From Bacillota bacterium (GTDB lineage: Bacteria; Bacillota; Clostridia; Clostridiales; Clostridiaceae), in assembly GCA_023399035.1 (NCBI GenBank), contig JAEWQX010000133.1:1-33542 (forward strand): 33,542 bases of DNA, written 5' to 3'. Positions 24,716-33,542 of this stretch are shown in pieces. Positions within the stretch are counted from its first letter, which is position 1. Each line of letters starts with the position of its first letter. The position numbers were made by a program, and so were the translations under genes. The notes beneath the pieces are model-generated. The model was not told the DNA's origin, ran no database searches, and was given only the letters and a program-made list of their open reading frames with translations.

Positions 24716-25106
24716 ACTCTACCTCCATATCTATATTTAAACTATGTAAATTAAGCTAAAACCCATTTTTTAATTCTAAGTTAACGCTATTATTAAACAT
24801 ACTAATATTGATATCTGTATAATTTAATTAATTCTTTTTTGACACCCTGCCCCCCATTCTTATGTCTTTTTCTCTATTGAAATAATTAAAAAATAATATT
24901 GTAAACAATTATTAGTATATACTATATTTATCCAAATAACAAAATTTTAGTCATTTTAAAACGCTTAATATATGCTCTTTCTAATCATGATATATCCTAA
25001 AATAATCTCTTAACCTATAGTCAGTACAGTCCTTTCAAACACTCTCCTAAATCACAGCTTTTATCAGCATTCATTATTGCCAGTATAAATTTATTACACT
25101 ATAAAA
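24716..25106. other. Gene-free, AT-rich spacer with a G/C-rich patch and palindromes
   Basis: No gene supported. Two items stand out: a C-rich patch at about 24841-24857 (GACACCCTGCCCCCCA on the plus strand) in otherwise AT-rich DNA, and stacked palindromes at about 24892-24933 (AATAATATTG/CAATTATT and the perfect 10-mer AGTATATACT). A 17-codon minus-strand frame at 25021-25074 lacks a ribosome site. Confidence 0.4.
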
Positions 25107-25141
25107 AACCTGATACAATGGTTTAATTACTGTATCAGGTT
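25107..25141 (-). terminator. Strong terminator downstream of the SIR2 gene
   Basis: Perfect 11-bp stem AACCTGATACA (25107-25117) and TGTATCAGGTT (25131-25141). On the minus strand it is followed by TTTT and an A/T tail. It lies 49 bases beyond the SIR2 gene stop. Confidence 0.85.
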
Positions 25142-25190
25142 CTATAATATATTATTCATATCATATATCTTGCTCTAATACTAACTGTAG

Positions 25191-28100
25191 TTATTTTTCC
25201 AGATAAATTACTCTTTCTATGTGAAGTATAAAGTCATTTTCATGAAATTCCTCTAATTTTTCTATTACATCATTTATATTAAACTCGTCTTCATTTATCC
25301 TTCCTGTAATAAGTCCCAAAAATAACACTCTATATTTTTCACTGTCACTGTCATCCATGTGCTTCCACCACTCAAATGCACCTATATTATTTATCCTTCT
25401 TATGCATGCAACTGCCTCATCATATCTTTCTTTATCAGCAAGTATAAGAGCCTTATTTATATTTGCCATATCATTTCCTTTACTTGCTGAATTTTCTATA
25501 AGCATTTCATAATCAGGATATAAACTTTCATTATTGACTTCTTTTCTTCTTATCATATAAGCGAGGTTAAGGCACATATCATTATTTAATCTATAAAGAA
25601 GATAGTAATATTTTTCGGCCAGGCTGAAATTCTTATTAATGTATGCATCAGTTCCTACATTCCCTACTATTGATTCAATAGCCATTTTTACATTTTCATT
25701 TCTCCTGCTCAAAGCTATTGCATTATTTTCTATAATTCTGAAATCTGTCTCTTTATTATTTATTAATATGCTGAAACCAGCAAGCTTAACTTCATCTTCA
25801 ACTTCAGAAGGAGAATTGCTGCAGTTGAACTTCAGCTGTTCATAAATGCGCTTTGCACTATCAAAACTATATTTTGCTGTACTCTGAATAAACTCACGTA
25901 TTGTTCTTATTATTTTTGGATTATCCTTATAGGTTATTTCAATCTCATTGTATATCTTTATTCCTTCATCAACATCACCTGATTTTATCAAGGAATCAGC
26001 CTGATTAAGCATTGTCTCAACAACCTTTGTCTTTGACTTTTTATCTTCATCAGTTTTACATAATGTTATTATCTCATTGCACATTTCTTTTGCATTAAAT
26101 GTATCTGTATTATCCTTCAAGCAGTAGGATTTAAATATCCTCGCTTCCATTATAAGCGACTTCATCTTGATATCTGCATCTTCTTTTCTAGCTCTAATTA
26201 TTTCATTATATAATTCCATTGCTTCCTTCTGCTTTCCGCTATTATGAAGACCTATGGCTTTGCATAATGTAACTTGAAGTAATACAAGCTTTATTTTTTC
26301 ATCAGTTTCATTTTCATATATCTTTAAAATTTCATTGCATTTTCTTACAATGATTTCATCCCTTTCACTTTTTGTTAAAATAACAAGCTTGTTAAGCCTT
26401 GCCTGTGCTGCTGCCCTTTGAAGTTCATCATCCCTGTCATCTTTGTATCTGCTTATGATATCATTATATACTTCAATTGCTTCATAAAAATCTTTATCCA
26501 TTTCAAGAACTTCTGCTTTATTGAGTAAAGCTTTGACTGCTTTCCTCCTTATGTCCTGATCCCTGTCCATACTATATCTGCTGTATATTTCATCAAATGC
26601 ATCTTGTGCTTCCTCAAGTTTCATATTCTTTCTTAATATAGATCCCTTAAGAATCATTGCATCAGCCAGAAACTTCTTTAATTTTAAATCTTCCCTGTCA
26701 TAATACTTTTTTCTAAGTGTCTCAATTTCCAGAAGTGCCTTGTCATACTGCTCTAAATCATTAAATAATTGAGCTTTCCTTAATCTGCAAAGAATAAATA
26801 CATTTTCAAGCCACTCATCATCTCTTATATATCCAAAATTTTTTTCTGCATTTTCCAACATTGTTACTGCACTTTTAAGATCGTCATTTTCTTCAAGGAA
26901 TTCTGATTTTTCAATATACATTCTTATTAGGAGCTTCCTGTCTTCAGGATCGTCCCATTTTTCAATTTTCTCTATTATTCTGCTATATAAATCATCGTTA
27001 TCTTCATTGCTATATAATAATTTAATATTTATACATTTCCTATATACTACTTTATATTCATCAGAATCATCATTTACAGTATTAATGATGCTCAATATGC
27101 TGTCAATTTTACTTTTTATCACATTATAATTATCTAAAGCTGAGATTTCCTCAAGCTGAATTTTTATAAAATTTATTTTATCCTCGTCCAAAGCTGAGTT
27201 TTCAATCAATTTATATAATATCTTGTATAAACTTATTGCTTTCCTCAAATCGCTTCTTCGTAATCCTGCTACTGTGTGTTCCTCTATTACAAGAGTGAGA
27301 TAATTCAAAAGCTTCCTTATATTCTTCTCATCTTTATCTCCAGATTTTTCTACATAATCTGCAGTTTTGTTTAATATTCCTTGAATGTCCTTATTTATTA
27401 TTGCTTCTTTTATTACATTTATATCTTCATCATCTTCATCGTTTTCATCAAATCTTAAAAGGAGAAAATGTGAATATATATTGTCACAGAAACTTTTCTC
27501 AAAATATGTTTTTAGGAATTTTACTGGATTTTGAATGATGTCTGGTGATTTTATATTAAACTCATTAATAAAACTTCCTAATATGTCACTTGCATTTAAG
27601 ACATCACTAAGATCTGCATATTTAAAGTTTTCATCCATATGGAATCCATAAAGGCTCTCTTTCTTTGGAAGTACAAAAATAACATCATCTCTTGTTATCT
27701 TTCTTTCTTCATCAAAATATTTAATCCACGATGGAAGATTTCTGTAATCTTCTTCTGTATGACAGAACCAGTACATTTTATATTTCAAAGGCATCTTAAA
27801 TCTTTCCTTAAGTTCGCTCATTATTACATCATTTTCCCACCCGCTATATCCTATAACAATAGGTGACATTCCATTTAATACAGTTCTCAAAAATGAACGT
27901 ACTGAAAACAACTCATCTTCTGCAGTTTTTTTCTCTTTTAAATACTGTATGCTGCAACAGTCGTAAAATTCATATGTTCCATATACGTGTAATATGTTCA
28001 AGCTATTGCTTTCAATGTTAAGCTTACCTGCACTTTTGCTCATATCAGCTATAATAATGTCATTTTCACCAAAAAGCTTTAAAGCATCATAAATGAATGT

Positions 28101-28523
28101 ATCAAAATTCGGAGTAACTACCAAGTTGCTGACTTTCCGTGACTGTAGTATATTTGCAAGCTTTATTACACTTTCAGGTATCTTCTTATCCTTAAGCAGG
28201 TTTTCAAGATATCTTTTTCTTGTTTCTTTGTGTGGAAAAGCTTTTTCAAGCCAGTATAAATACTGCTCTTCCATATTTCCAATTCCTCCATACTGACTTT
28301 CCCTGCATATCCTTTTACATTCTGAAGTTATCTGCATAGCTGTTTTCACAGATTCTGCACTTATCCCTGCCCCAGCAATAAAAAAGTATGGATACTGTTT
28401 TACTGATTTATTGTAAAATTCACGTCTATCATCTGAGTCATATTCATCATTATTTATAAAATAATATGCTTTCCATATCTCGTGCACTGCTTCCCCATAA
28501 TTTCGGATAACATTCTCATCCAA
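25191..28523 (-). CDS. SIR2-domain NADase-type protein fused to a long TPR-like array (candidate defense effector)
   Basis: It is 1110 residues. The N-terminal SIR2 domain (about 45-290) has FIAGAGIS at 48-55, TPNFD at 137-141 with N139 and D141, H179 in HVYG, and GYSG near 225-228. The N139-to-H179 spacing of 40 equals the catalytic Asn112/His152 spacing of ThsA in Thoeris, so NAD+ hydrolysis is plausible. From about 330 to the end the protein is helical, with degenerate TPR-like units of roughly 40-46 residues (for example DFYEAIEVYNDIISRYKDD and QKEAMELYNEIIRARKEDA). No Walker A/B is visible, so it is not a STAND (Avs) protein. The start is TTG at 28523 behind AAGGGGTG. It has its own candidate promoter and a strong terminator: a single-gene unit. 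Known relatives in design are DSR1/DSR2-type SIR2 proteins that kill infected cells; defense is inferred. Confidence 0.8.
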   Translation of the reverse strand: MDENVIRNYGEAVHEIWKAYYFINNDEYDSDDRREFYNKSVKQYPYFFIAGAGISAESVKTAMQITSECKRICRESQYGGIGNMEEQYLYWLEKAFPHKETRKRYLENLLKDKKIPESVIKLANILQSRKVSNLVVTPNFDTFIYDALKLFGENDIIIADMSKSAGKLNIESNSLNILHVYGTYEFYDCCSIQYLKEKKTAEDELFSVRSFLRTVLNGMSPIVIGYSGWENDVIMSELKERFKMPLKYKMYWFCHTEEDYRNLPSWIKYFDEERKITRDDVIFVLPKKESLYGFHMDENFKYADLSDVLNASDILGSFINEFNIKSPDIIQNPVKFLKTYFEKSFCDNIYSHFLLLRFDENDEDDEDINVIKEAIINKDIQGILNKTADYVEKSGDKDEKNIRKLLNYLTLVIEEHTVAGLRRSDLRKAISLYKILYKLIENSALDEDKINFIKIQLEEISALDNYNVIKSKIDSILSIINTVNDDSDEYKVVYRKCINIKLLYSNEDNDDLYSRIIEKIEKWDDPEDRKLLIRMYIEKSEFLEENDDLKSAVTMLENAEKNFGYIRDDEWLENVFILCRLRKAQLFNDLEQYDKALLEIETLRKKYYDREDLKLKKFLADAMILKGSILRKNMKLEEAQDAFDEIYSRYSMDRDQDIRRKAVKALLNKAEVLEMDKDFYEAIEVYNDIISRYKDDRDDELQRAAAQARLNKLVILTKSERDEIIVRKCNEILKIYENETDEKIKLVLLQVTLCKAIGLHNSGKQKEAMELYNEIIRARKEDADIKMKSLIMEARIFKSYCLKDNTDTFNAKEMCNEIITLCKTDEDKKSKTKVVETMLNQADSLIKSGDVDEGIKIYNEIEITYKDNPKIIRTIREFIQSTAKYSFDSAKRIYEQLKFNCSNSPSEVEDEVKLAGFSILINNKETDFRIIENNAIALSRRNENVKMAIESIVGNVGTDAYINKNFSLAEKYYYLLYRLNNDMCLNLAYMIRRKEVNNESLYPDYEMLIENSASKGNDMANINKALILADKERYDEAVACIRRINNIGAFEWWKHMDDSDSEKYRVLFLGLITGRINEDEFNINDVIEKLEEFHENDFILHIERVIYLEK

Positions 28524-28615
28524 ACAGAATCACCCCTTGTTTCTCAACTAAATAAAATTCTCCATATCTATATATATTTTTATTCATAAAGGTTTTATGT
28601 GATATATCTGCTGAT

Positions 28616-28643
28616 TTAATAAAAAATTCAATCAAACCGTCAA
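28616..28643 (-). promoter_or_regulatory. Candidate promoter for the SIR2 gene
   Basis: Minus-strand TTGACG (28638-28643), 16 bases, TATTAA (28616-28621). The -35 is good and the -10 mediocre. A weak AATCATT/AATGATT inverted repeat near 28704-28728, after the response regulator, may end the upstream transcript. Confidence 0.45.
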
Positions 28644-28735
28644 TAATTTCCCAAAATAATCAGAAATAATATCATTTAAGCATTAACTTTATTAACCAGA
28701 AATCATTTAATAATACTTAATGATTAAAGCCAATA

Positions 28736-29518
28736 TTATATGCAGTTCTTTAAATATTCGCTTGGAGAATAAGACATATATTTTTTAAACACTGAGCTAA
28801 AGTGCTTATAATCACTGAATCCAACCATCTCTGATATTTCGTATACCTTATATTGTCCACTTTTTAATAATTCAATTGATTTCTGAATCCTATATTTATT
28901 TAAAAATTCATGAAAAGTATGCGATGTCTGCTCCTTAAATTTCCTGCTCATATAGCTCACACTTATTCCACATTCTTTTGCTATATTTTCTATGCTGATT
29001 CTATTGCTGTAATTTGCTGCTACGTAATCAATTATCCTTTTAGTATATCTGTCAGTAATATAATTTTGATTATAATCCTGCAGATCTACCAGATGAATAT
29101 TACCATTTTCTTTAGCTGACATCTTAATTTTATTAATAATCTTTTTATTTTCATAAAAGAAATTAAATTTCCTTAATGCTTCTACGAGTTTTTCTTCATC
29201 AATTGGTTTCAATATATATTCCTGAATCCTTAAATCTATTGCCTCCTTAGCATATGAAAAATCATCATAGCTTGTTAAGAGAAATGCTTCAAAATCAATC
29301 CTTTCTTTTGCTTTTCTTATCATTTCTATCCCATTCATTTTAGGCATCTTGATATCTGTTATTACCAAATCAGGCTTTAAGTCCTGTATTTTCTTTAATC
29401 CATCTCCTCCGTTTTCACCTTCACCAATAACAACACAATTACATTTTATCCAGTTAAAAGTTCCTACAAGTCCTTTTCTGATAAATTCCTCATCTTCAAC
29501 AACCAAAACTTTTATCAT
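28736..29518 (-). CDS. AraC-type response regulator (YesN family)
   Basis: Two-component regulator of 260 residues. The REC domain at 1-120 has acidic pocket E8-D9, phosphoacceptor D55 in LVITDIKMPKMNG, the Thr/Ser switch in LLTSYDDF and the lysine in YILKPID. The C-terminal double helix-turn-helix AraC domain at about 160-258 includes IAKECGISVSYMSRKFKE and VGFSDYKHFSSVFKKYMSYSP. ATG at 29518 follows AGGGGG; the ATG six bases upstream lies in that site. The start overlaps the end of the sensor kinase gene by 23 bases, so the pair is coupled. It likely activates the upstream ABC transporter operon. Confidence 0.93.
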   Translation of the reverse strand: MIKVLVVEDEEFIRKGLVGTFNWIKCNCVVIGEGENGGDGLKKIQDLKPDLVITDIKMPKMNGIEMIRKAKERIDFEAFLLTSYDDFSYAKEAIDLRIQEYILKPIDEEKLVEALRKFNFFYENKKIINKIKMSAKENGNIHLVDLQDYNQNYITDRYTKRIIDYVAANYSNRISIENIAKECGISVSYMSRKFKEQTSHTFHEFLNKYRIQKSIELLKSGQYKVYEISEMVGFSDYKHFSSVFKKYMSYSPSEYLKNCI

Positions 29519-31199
29519 ATACATCCCCCTGTGTTAATGGTATTTTAATAAATATGTTTGTCCCTTTTCCCTGTCTGCTTGATATTTCAATTCCATAACT
29601 GTATCCATATATTAATTGTATTCTCTTTTGAACATTATAAAGTCCTATATGACTGCTTTCATTCTTATCACTTTTCAATAGCATATTTATATTTTTAACT
29701 TCATCTTTACTTATACCGTCTCCATTATCATGTACGCTTATTATTATCATATTTTCTATTACTTCAGCATTTATATTTATATAGAGATATTCCTTGCTAT
29801 GGAATCCATATTTAATGCTGTTTTCAATTATGGGCTGAATTATAAGCTTTGGTATTATTACATTTTCCAAACCTTCTCCAATGCATATTTTATAATCAAA
29901 TTTATTGCCATACCTTAATTTTTGAATGAATAGATAATCTTCGATATATCTTATATCATCCTTTAATCTTGTTGAACGTATATTGTTATCTAAACTGTAC
30001 CTTAGTATCTTAGCCATAGATAATGTTACTTTTTCTGCGTTTTTATCATTCATTTTAATCATATATCTCAGCATTTCCAGAGTATTAAATAAAAAGTGAG
30101 GATTAAACTGTGATTCTAGATGCTTTATCTGTGCAAGTGTAGCCCTCTTTATCTCCTCTTCATTTTTATTCATAAGCTCTCTTATTTTATCAATCATCTT
30201 ATTGTAATATTCCTCAACCTTTTGGAATTCGTCATTTGTATTTATGCTTAACTTCCTCGTAAAGTCTCCATTTTGAACATATTCTAATCCTTTGAGAAGT
30301 TCATCGATGGATTTTGTATTTTTTATAGAAATCTTATTTGCAAAATATATCATTATTGCAAACAATATTGTAAATATTACTATCAAAAAAATTTCACCTA
30401 TTATAAAAAATCTTTGTATAAATTCTATATTCTTAATTGTATTTACATATATTATTCCATCTATAATCCCATTTCTTATAAGCTGACTGTCTCTTTTATA
30501 ATCGTTCATTTTAAACTTTCCAATTCCATCTAAAAGAGAGTTATTGGTATTTATTATATTATTGTTATATTTATCTGTAATTACTATGTCTTCATCACAT
30601 TTACACCTTAATATATTGTTAAGTTCATTTTCCAATATATCAAACTCTATAAATCCAATAATCTTCCCATGATCATCTAAGATTGCTTTTCCAATCGTGT
30701 AGACACTTCTCATATTGGACTCAAATTGTATTTTTTCTGCACTCATCACTACTTCATCTGGATAACGGCTCATTTTCCCAAATCTACTCCAATTATAAAA
30801 AGTCTTACTTTTTTCCTGAACATCGTGTATAGAATTTGTTAATATGCTTTCACCATTCATATCATATATATAAAATATGCTCTTTATTTTCTTGTCATTG
30901 ACAATATCATATATTTCCTCATAAATATCTTTAATGGATGAATCCTTATTTGTTAATAGATTCATTATTTTCGTATCCAAGCTTAATTCATAAATATTTT
31001 CTCTGTAATCTGAAAAATCTTCCTCTATAACTTGTGAAATCTTATTATTCATATTTTTATTATCATAATATGACAGTTTTGAAAATCCTGCTATGAGCGT
31101 ATTATAAAAAATAAAAGTCAATATTGTTATTGGAACTAAAGAATATAATATAAATGATTTTTTTATCATGTATTTAAAAGTATTCCTATTTCTGTTCAC
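29496..31199 (-). CDS. Sensor histidine kinase, YesM/LytS type
   Basis: Membrane kinase of 567 residues. TM1 is at about 13-35, then a 225-residue extracellular sensor domain, TM2 at about 263-288, a HAMP domain (about 290-345) and a short coiled linker. The His-kinase motif is QFNPHFLFNTLE with H368. The ATPase domain follows: N box with N460 in PIIENSIKYG, G1 box in VHDNGDGIS and G2 in GLYNVQKRI. GTG at 31199 follows AGGTGAT. It follows the permease gene after a terminator and pairs with the AraC-type regulator. The sensor domain has no motif I can tie to a ligand. Confidence 0.94.
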   Translation of the reverse strand: MNRNRNTFKYMIKKSFILYSLVPITILTFIFYNTLIAGFSKLSYYDNKNMNNKISQVIEEDFSDYRENIYELSLDTKIMNLLTNKDSSIKDIYEEIYDIVNDKKIKSIFYIYDMNGESILTNSIHDVQEKSKTFYNWSRFGKMSRYPDEVVMSAEKIQFESNMRSVYTIGKAILDDHGKIIGFIEFDILENELNNILRCKCDEDIVITDKYNNNIINTNNSLLDGIGKFKMNDYKRDSQLIRNGIIDGIIYVNTIKNIEFIQRFFIIGEIFLIVIFTILFAIMIYFANKISIKNTKSIDELLKGLEYVQNGDFTRKLSINTNDEFQKVEEYYNKMIDKIRELMNKNEEEIKRATLAQIKHLESQFNPHFLFNTLEMLRYMIKMNDKNAEKVTLSMAKILRYSLDNNIRSTRLKDDIRYIEDYLFIQKLRYGNKFDYKICIGEGLENVIIPKLIIQPIIENSIKYGFHSKEYLYININAEVIENMIIISVHDNGDGISKDEVKNINMLLKSDKNESSHIGLYNVQKRIQLIYGYSYGIEISSRQGKGTNIFIKIPLTQGDVYDKSFGC

Positions 31200-31275
31200 A
31201 ACTTAATCACCTCACATCCATATGTTTATAAATAAAAAGCTTTACTATAATATAAATATGTGTGTAATTTAATAA

Positions 31276-31321
31276 AAAGAATACTATACTGCATTAAAAT
31301 AGATACAATATAGTATTCTTT
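31276..31321 (-). terminator. Terminator between ABC permease and sensor kinase genes
   Basis: Perfect 13-bp stem AAAGAATACTATA (31276-31288) and TATAGTATTCTTT (31309-31321). On the minus strand the 3' arm runs into TTCTTTTTATT. Transcription of the kinase pair therefore needs read-through or a separate promoter, which I cannot place with confidence in 31200-31275. Confidence 0.8.
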
Positions 31322-31341
31322 ATTACTAATAATATAATAAT

Positions 31342-33006
31342 CTATAAACTTATTTCTCTACTTCCTGATAATTTGAAGAATATTATCAGCGATATTATAG
31401 TAGTAAAAGTAAGTATTGCGGATAATGCAGCTGCAGTGCCGTAACTTGCTCTTATTACTTCTGAATAAATTGCTACAGACATTGTCCTTGTTTTACCTGT
31501 AAATAAAATTATGGAAGCACTCAATTCATTTATTACTGTTATCCAGCTTAATATTGCCCCTGAAATCACTCCTGGAAGCATCATCCTGGATGTTATATTC
31601 TTAAAGGTCTTAAACTGAGAATAGCCTAGACTTATTGAAGCCTCTTCAATACTCGGGCTTATCTGATACAATATTGCTGCACTTGATCTTATTGTATATG
31701 GCATCCTTCTTATTACAAATGCTATCACTATTATTATAAAAGTACCGCTTAAAATTAATGGCTTTTTGTTAAATGCAAGAAGCAATGTTATACCAAGAAC
31801 TGAGCCAGGTATAATATATGGGAACATTGTCAATGTATCAAGAAATGATGTAACTGCATTTCTTCTTCTCACTGAAACATATGATATAAACATTCCGATT
31901 ATTATAATTAAAGCTATTGCAATCAATCCATATACAAATGTATTTTTAATTGAATTTCCTAATTTACCTATTACATTTATATAAGAATTAAGAGAAAATT
32001 CCTTTGTAAACATTGAACCTCTAGTCTTAAGAAATGATGTATATATTACTGTTACCTGTGGTATTATTGCTAAAGCAACTACAATATATACAAAAAGATG
32101 AGCAAGCACATTTTTAATACCTGTAATCTTTTTAGACTGAATAGGTCTCAATGAACTCATAACAAATGATTTTTTATTAACTACATATTTCTGTCCAGCA
32201 AATACAAGTGTTGTGATAAATACCATAATAACACTTAATGCAGCAGCAAAATTGGCATGCTCTCCTACTTCACTTATAAACTCTGAGTAAATCAAAACAG
32301 GCATTACTTGATATCCTTCCCCTATAAGCATTGGTGTGCCAAAATCAGCTAAAGCATTCATAAATACAAGCAAGCTTCCTGCAAGCACTGTAGGAAGTAT
32401 TAAAGGAATTATTACTGTAAATACTTTTTTAATCCCTGTGCATCCAAGGCTTTCTGCTGCTTCAATAAGGGATACATCCAGCTTTTTAAGCGCTCCAGTA
32501 GTATACATATATATAAAAGGAAACAGCTTAAGGGTAAATACAAGAAGTATTCCTGAAAACCCATAAATGCTAGGCATATTAATTCCAAATAAATGACTAA
32601 GGAAATTTGTAATCACGCCATTCCTGCCAAGCAGTATTATCCATGAGTATGCACCTATAAAAGGAGGTGATAATACTGAAATTATTATTAATATTTCTAT
32701 AAAGCTCTTACCACGTATCTTACATGTTGTCATGATATACGCTAAAGGAACTCCGATTATTATTGTTAGTATTGTTGTGCAGATTGTTACTGCAAAACTG
32801 TGCCATAAACTATCATAATAATATTTCTTGCTGAAAAACTGAATGAAATTGCCAAAAGTAAATGAACCTGAAGAGGAATCTTTAAGGCTGCTTGCAAACA
32901 ATGAAAATAGAGGATATATAAGACATATTCCAAAAAGAATAAATATACCTATTGTAACAGAATTCCAAAAATCAAGCCTGAACTTTTTAGCTTTTGATAA
33001 AACCAT
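31342..33006 (-). CDS. Fused two-domain ABC transporter permease (ferric iron/AfuB-FbpB type)
   Basis: It is 554 residues with about 12 membrane segments in two homologous halves of the binding-protein-dependent permease fold. Each half has an EAA loop that contacts the ATPase: EAAESLGCTGIKKV at about 182-195 and EASISLGYSQFKTFKNI in the second half. This tandem layout is typical of FbpB, AfuB and ThiP permeases. Proteins of the group import ferric iron, thiamine, or in AfuABC-type systems hexose phosphates, and they are hard to separate by sequence alone. ATG at 33006 follows GGGGTG, 3 bases after the ATPase stop, so the two are co-translated. Confidence 0.9.
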   Translation of the reverse strand: MVLSKAKKFRLDFWNSVTIGIFILFGICLIYPLFSLFASSLKDSSSGSFTFGNFIQFFSKKYYYDSLWHSFAVTICTTILTIIIGVPLAYIMTTCKIRGKSFIEILIIISVLSPPFIGAYSWIILLGRNGVITNFLSHLFGINMPSIYGFSGILLVFTLKLFPFIYMYTTGALKKLDVSLIEAAESLGCTGIKKVFTVIIPLILPTVLAGSLLVFMNALADFGTPMLIGEGYQVMPVLIYSEFISEVGEHANFAAALSVIMVFITTLVFAGQKYVVNKKSFVMSSLRPIQSKKITGIKNVLAHLFVYIVVALAIIPQVTVIYTSFLKTRGSMFTKEFSLNSYINVIGKLGNSIKNTFVYGLIAIALIIIIGMFISYVSVRRRNAVTSFLDTLTMFPYIIPGSVLGITLLLAFNKKPLILSGTFIIIVIAFVIRRMPYTIRSSAAILYQISPSIEEASISLGYSQFKTFKNITSRMMLPGVISGAILSWITVINELSASIILFTGKTRTMSVAIYSEVIRASYGTAAALSAILTFTTIISLIIFFKLSGSREISL

Positions 33007-33009
33007 ACT

Positions 33010-33542
33010 CTACACCCCGCTTGTCAATAAATTCTCTGTTCCATCTTCAGTATAAATATTTATTTTATTCATATTTACTTTAAGGTATATTGTATCTCCA
33101 ACATCTAATACTTTATCATTACTGCTTAAATCATGAGACAGCTCCATCTTCATTCCATCTTCCAGCTCAACTACATAATCCATATACTTGCCTAAGAACG
33201 TAGCTGTAATAATCTTTCCCTTGATTCCCTCATTCTCATTATTTAATATAAATTCCTCAGGCCTTACTGTCACCTTAACTTTAAAGTCAGCATTTAATTT
33301 ATTATCTAATTGTATATTTTCAGCATATCCATTACTAAATTCGATAAATACCCTTCCATTAATCTTTCTTACTTTTGCATCGAATATGTTGGATCTTCCT
33401 ATAAAAGTTGCAACAAATATATTCTTAGGTCTTGAATATATGTCAATTGGCCTGCCAACCTGCTGTATAACGCCATCCTTCATTATTGCTATTCTATCTG
33501 ATATTGCAAGTGCTTCCTCCTGATCATGAGTTACATATACAG
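33010..33542 (-). CDS. ABC transporter ATP-binding protein, C-terminal part (runs off window)
   Basis: The open frame continues to the window edge; the first complete codon is at 33540. It begins VYVTHDQEEALAISDRIAIM, which contains the H-loop histidine and end of the nucleotide-binding domain, then VGRPIDIYSRPKNIFVATFIG, typical of the FbpC/PotA/MalK subfamily. The rest (about 50-175) is a regulatory OB/TOBE-like domain including VTVRPEEF. Walker A, Walker B and signature motifs lie outside the window. It pairs with the permease 3 bases downstream. Substrate is not readable from this part. Confidence 0.92.
   Translation of the reverse strand, partial: VYVTHDQEEALAISDRIAIMKDGVIQQVGRPIDIYSRPKNIFVATFIGRSNIFDAKVRKINGRVFIEFSNGYAENIQLDNKLNADFKVKVTVRPEEFILNNENEGIKGKIITATFLGKYMDYVVELEDGMKMELSHDLSSNDKVLDVGDTIYLKVNMNKINIYTEDGTENLLTSGV

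Noticed and set aside
25021..25074. 17-codon minus-strand frame encoding NADKSCDLGECLKGLY
   Set aside because: The peptide looks protein-like, but there is no ribosome binding site and an in-frame stop lies about 27 bases upstream; possibly a gene remnant, not supported as a gene.
25191..28523. Reading the SIR2 protein as a STAND NTPase (Avs-type) system
   Set aside because: No Walker A (GxxxxGKS/T) or Walker B motif could be found in the 1110 residues; the C-terminal part is TPR-like repeats throughout.
1..33542. CRISPR array, prophage, insertion sequence, tRNA or rRNA genes
   Set aside because: No regularly spaced direct repeats, phage structural genes, transposase frames, tRNA cloverleaf or rRNA sequence were recognised on either strand.

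Overview
The window is AT-rich and shows ordinary Gram-positive signals: GGAGG-type ribosome binding sites, TTGnnn-N17-TATAAT promoters and U-tailed hairpin terminators. The gene order hisS-hemZ-MBL-dtd-rel-apt-(recJ locus)-secF-secD-TIGR04086-yajC-tgt-queA-ruvB-ruvA is, from memory, that of Clostridium sensu stricto, so this is most likely a Clostridium chromosome; the species cannot be told from the sequence. Every recognised gene except glgB lies on the minus strand.

Region 1 (1-16.4 kb) is a conserved housekeeping block: histidyl-tRNA synthetase (partial), HemZ, an MBL hydrolase, D-aminoacyl-tRNA deacylase, bifunctional (p)ppGpp synthetase/hydrolase, adenine phosphoribosyltransferase, SecF/SecD/YajC, the queuosine pair Tgt/QueA, RuvB/RuvA and a BofC-like membrane-anchored protein. 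It has two oddities. At the recJ locus sits a short, intact RecJ-like protein that has lost most catalytic metal ligands and ends before DHHA1. In addition, several intergenic gaps hold degenerate arrays of an AGTTAAC-like 7-mer, often as inverted pairs and in places running into stop codons.

Region 2 (16.5-25.1 kb) is mixed and accessory: rubrerythrin, a radical SAM/SPASM protein, a small membrane protein, an independently transcribed structured RNA of about 200 nt (18789-18988), an orphan glgB on the plus strand, an unknown helical protein, a FliB-type lysine methylase, a 44-residue membrane peptide whose leader nearly duplicates that of the other small membrane protein, an unknown 110-residue protein and an MnmM/YtqB-type tRNA methyltransferase.

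Region 3 (25.1-28.6 kb) is a single 1110-residue gene with its own candidate promoter and a strong terminator. It joins an apparently active SIR2 NADase-type domain to a long TPR-like repeat array with no visible NTPase motif. It is the best candidate for an anti-phage or other abortive-infection effector.

Region 4 (28.7-33.5 kb) is a nutrient-uptake locus: a partial ABC ATPase with a C-terminal TOBE-like part, a fused 12-TM permease, a YesM/LytS-type sensor kinase and an AraC-type response regulator. The kinase and regulator overlap and are probably translationally coupled. The substrate may be ferric iron or an organophosphate; the binding protein is outside the window.
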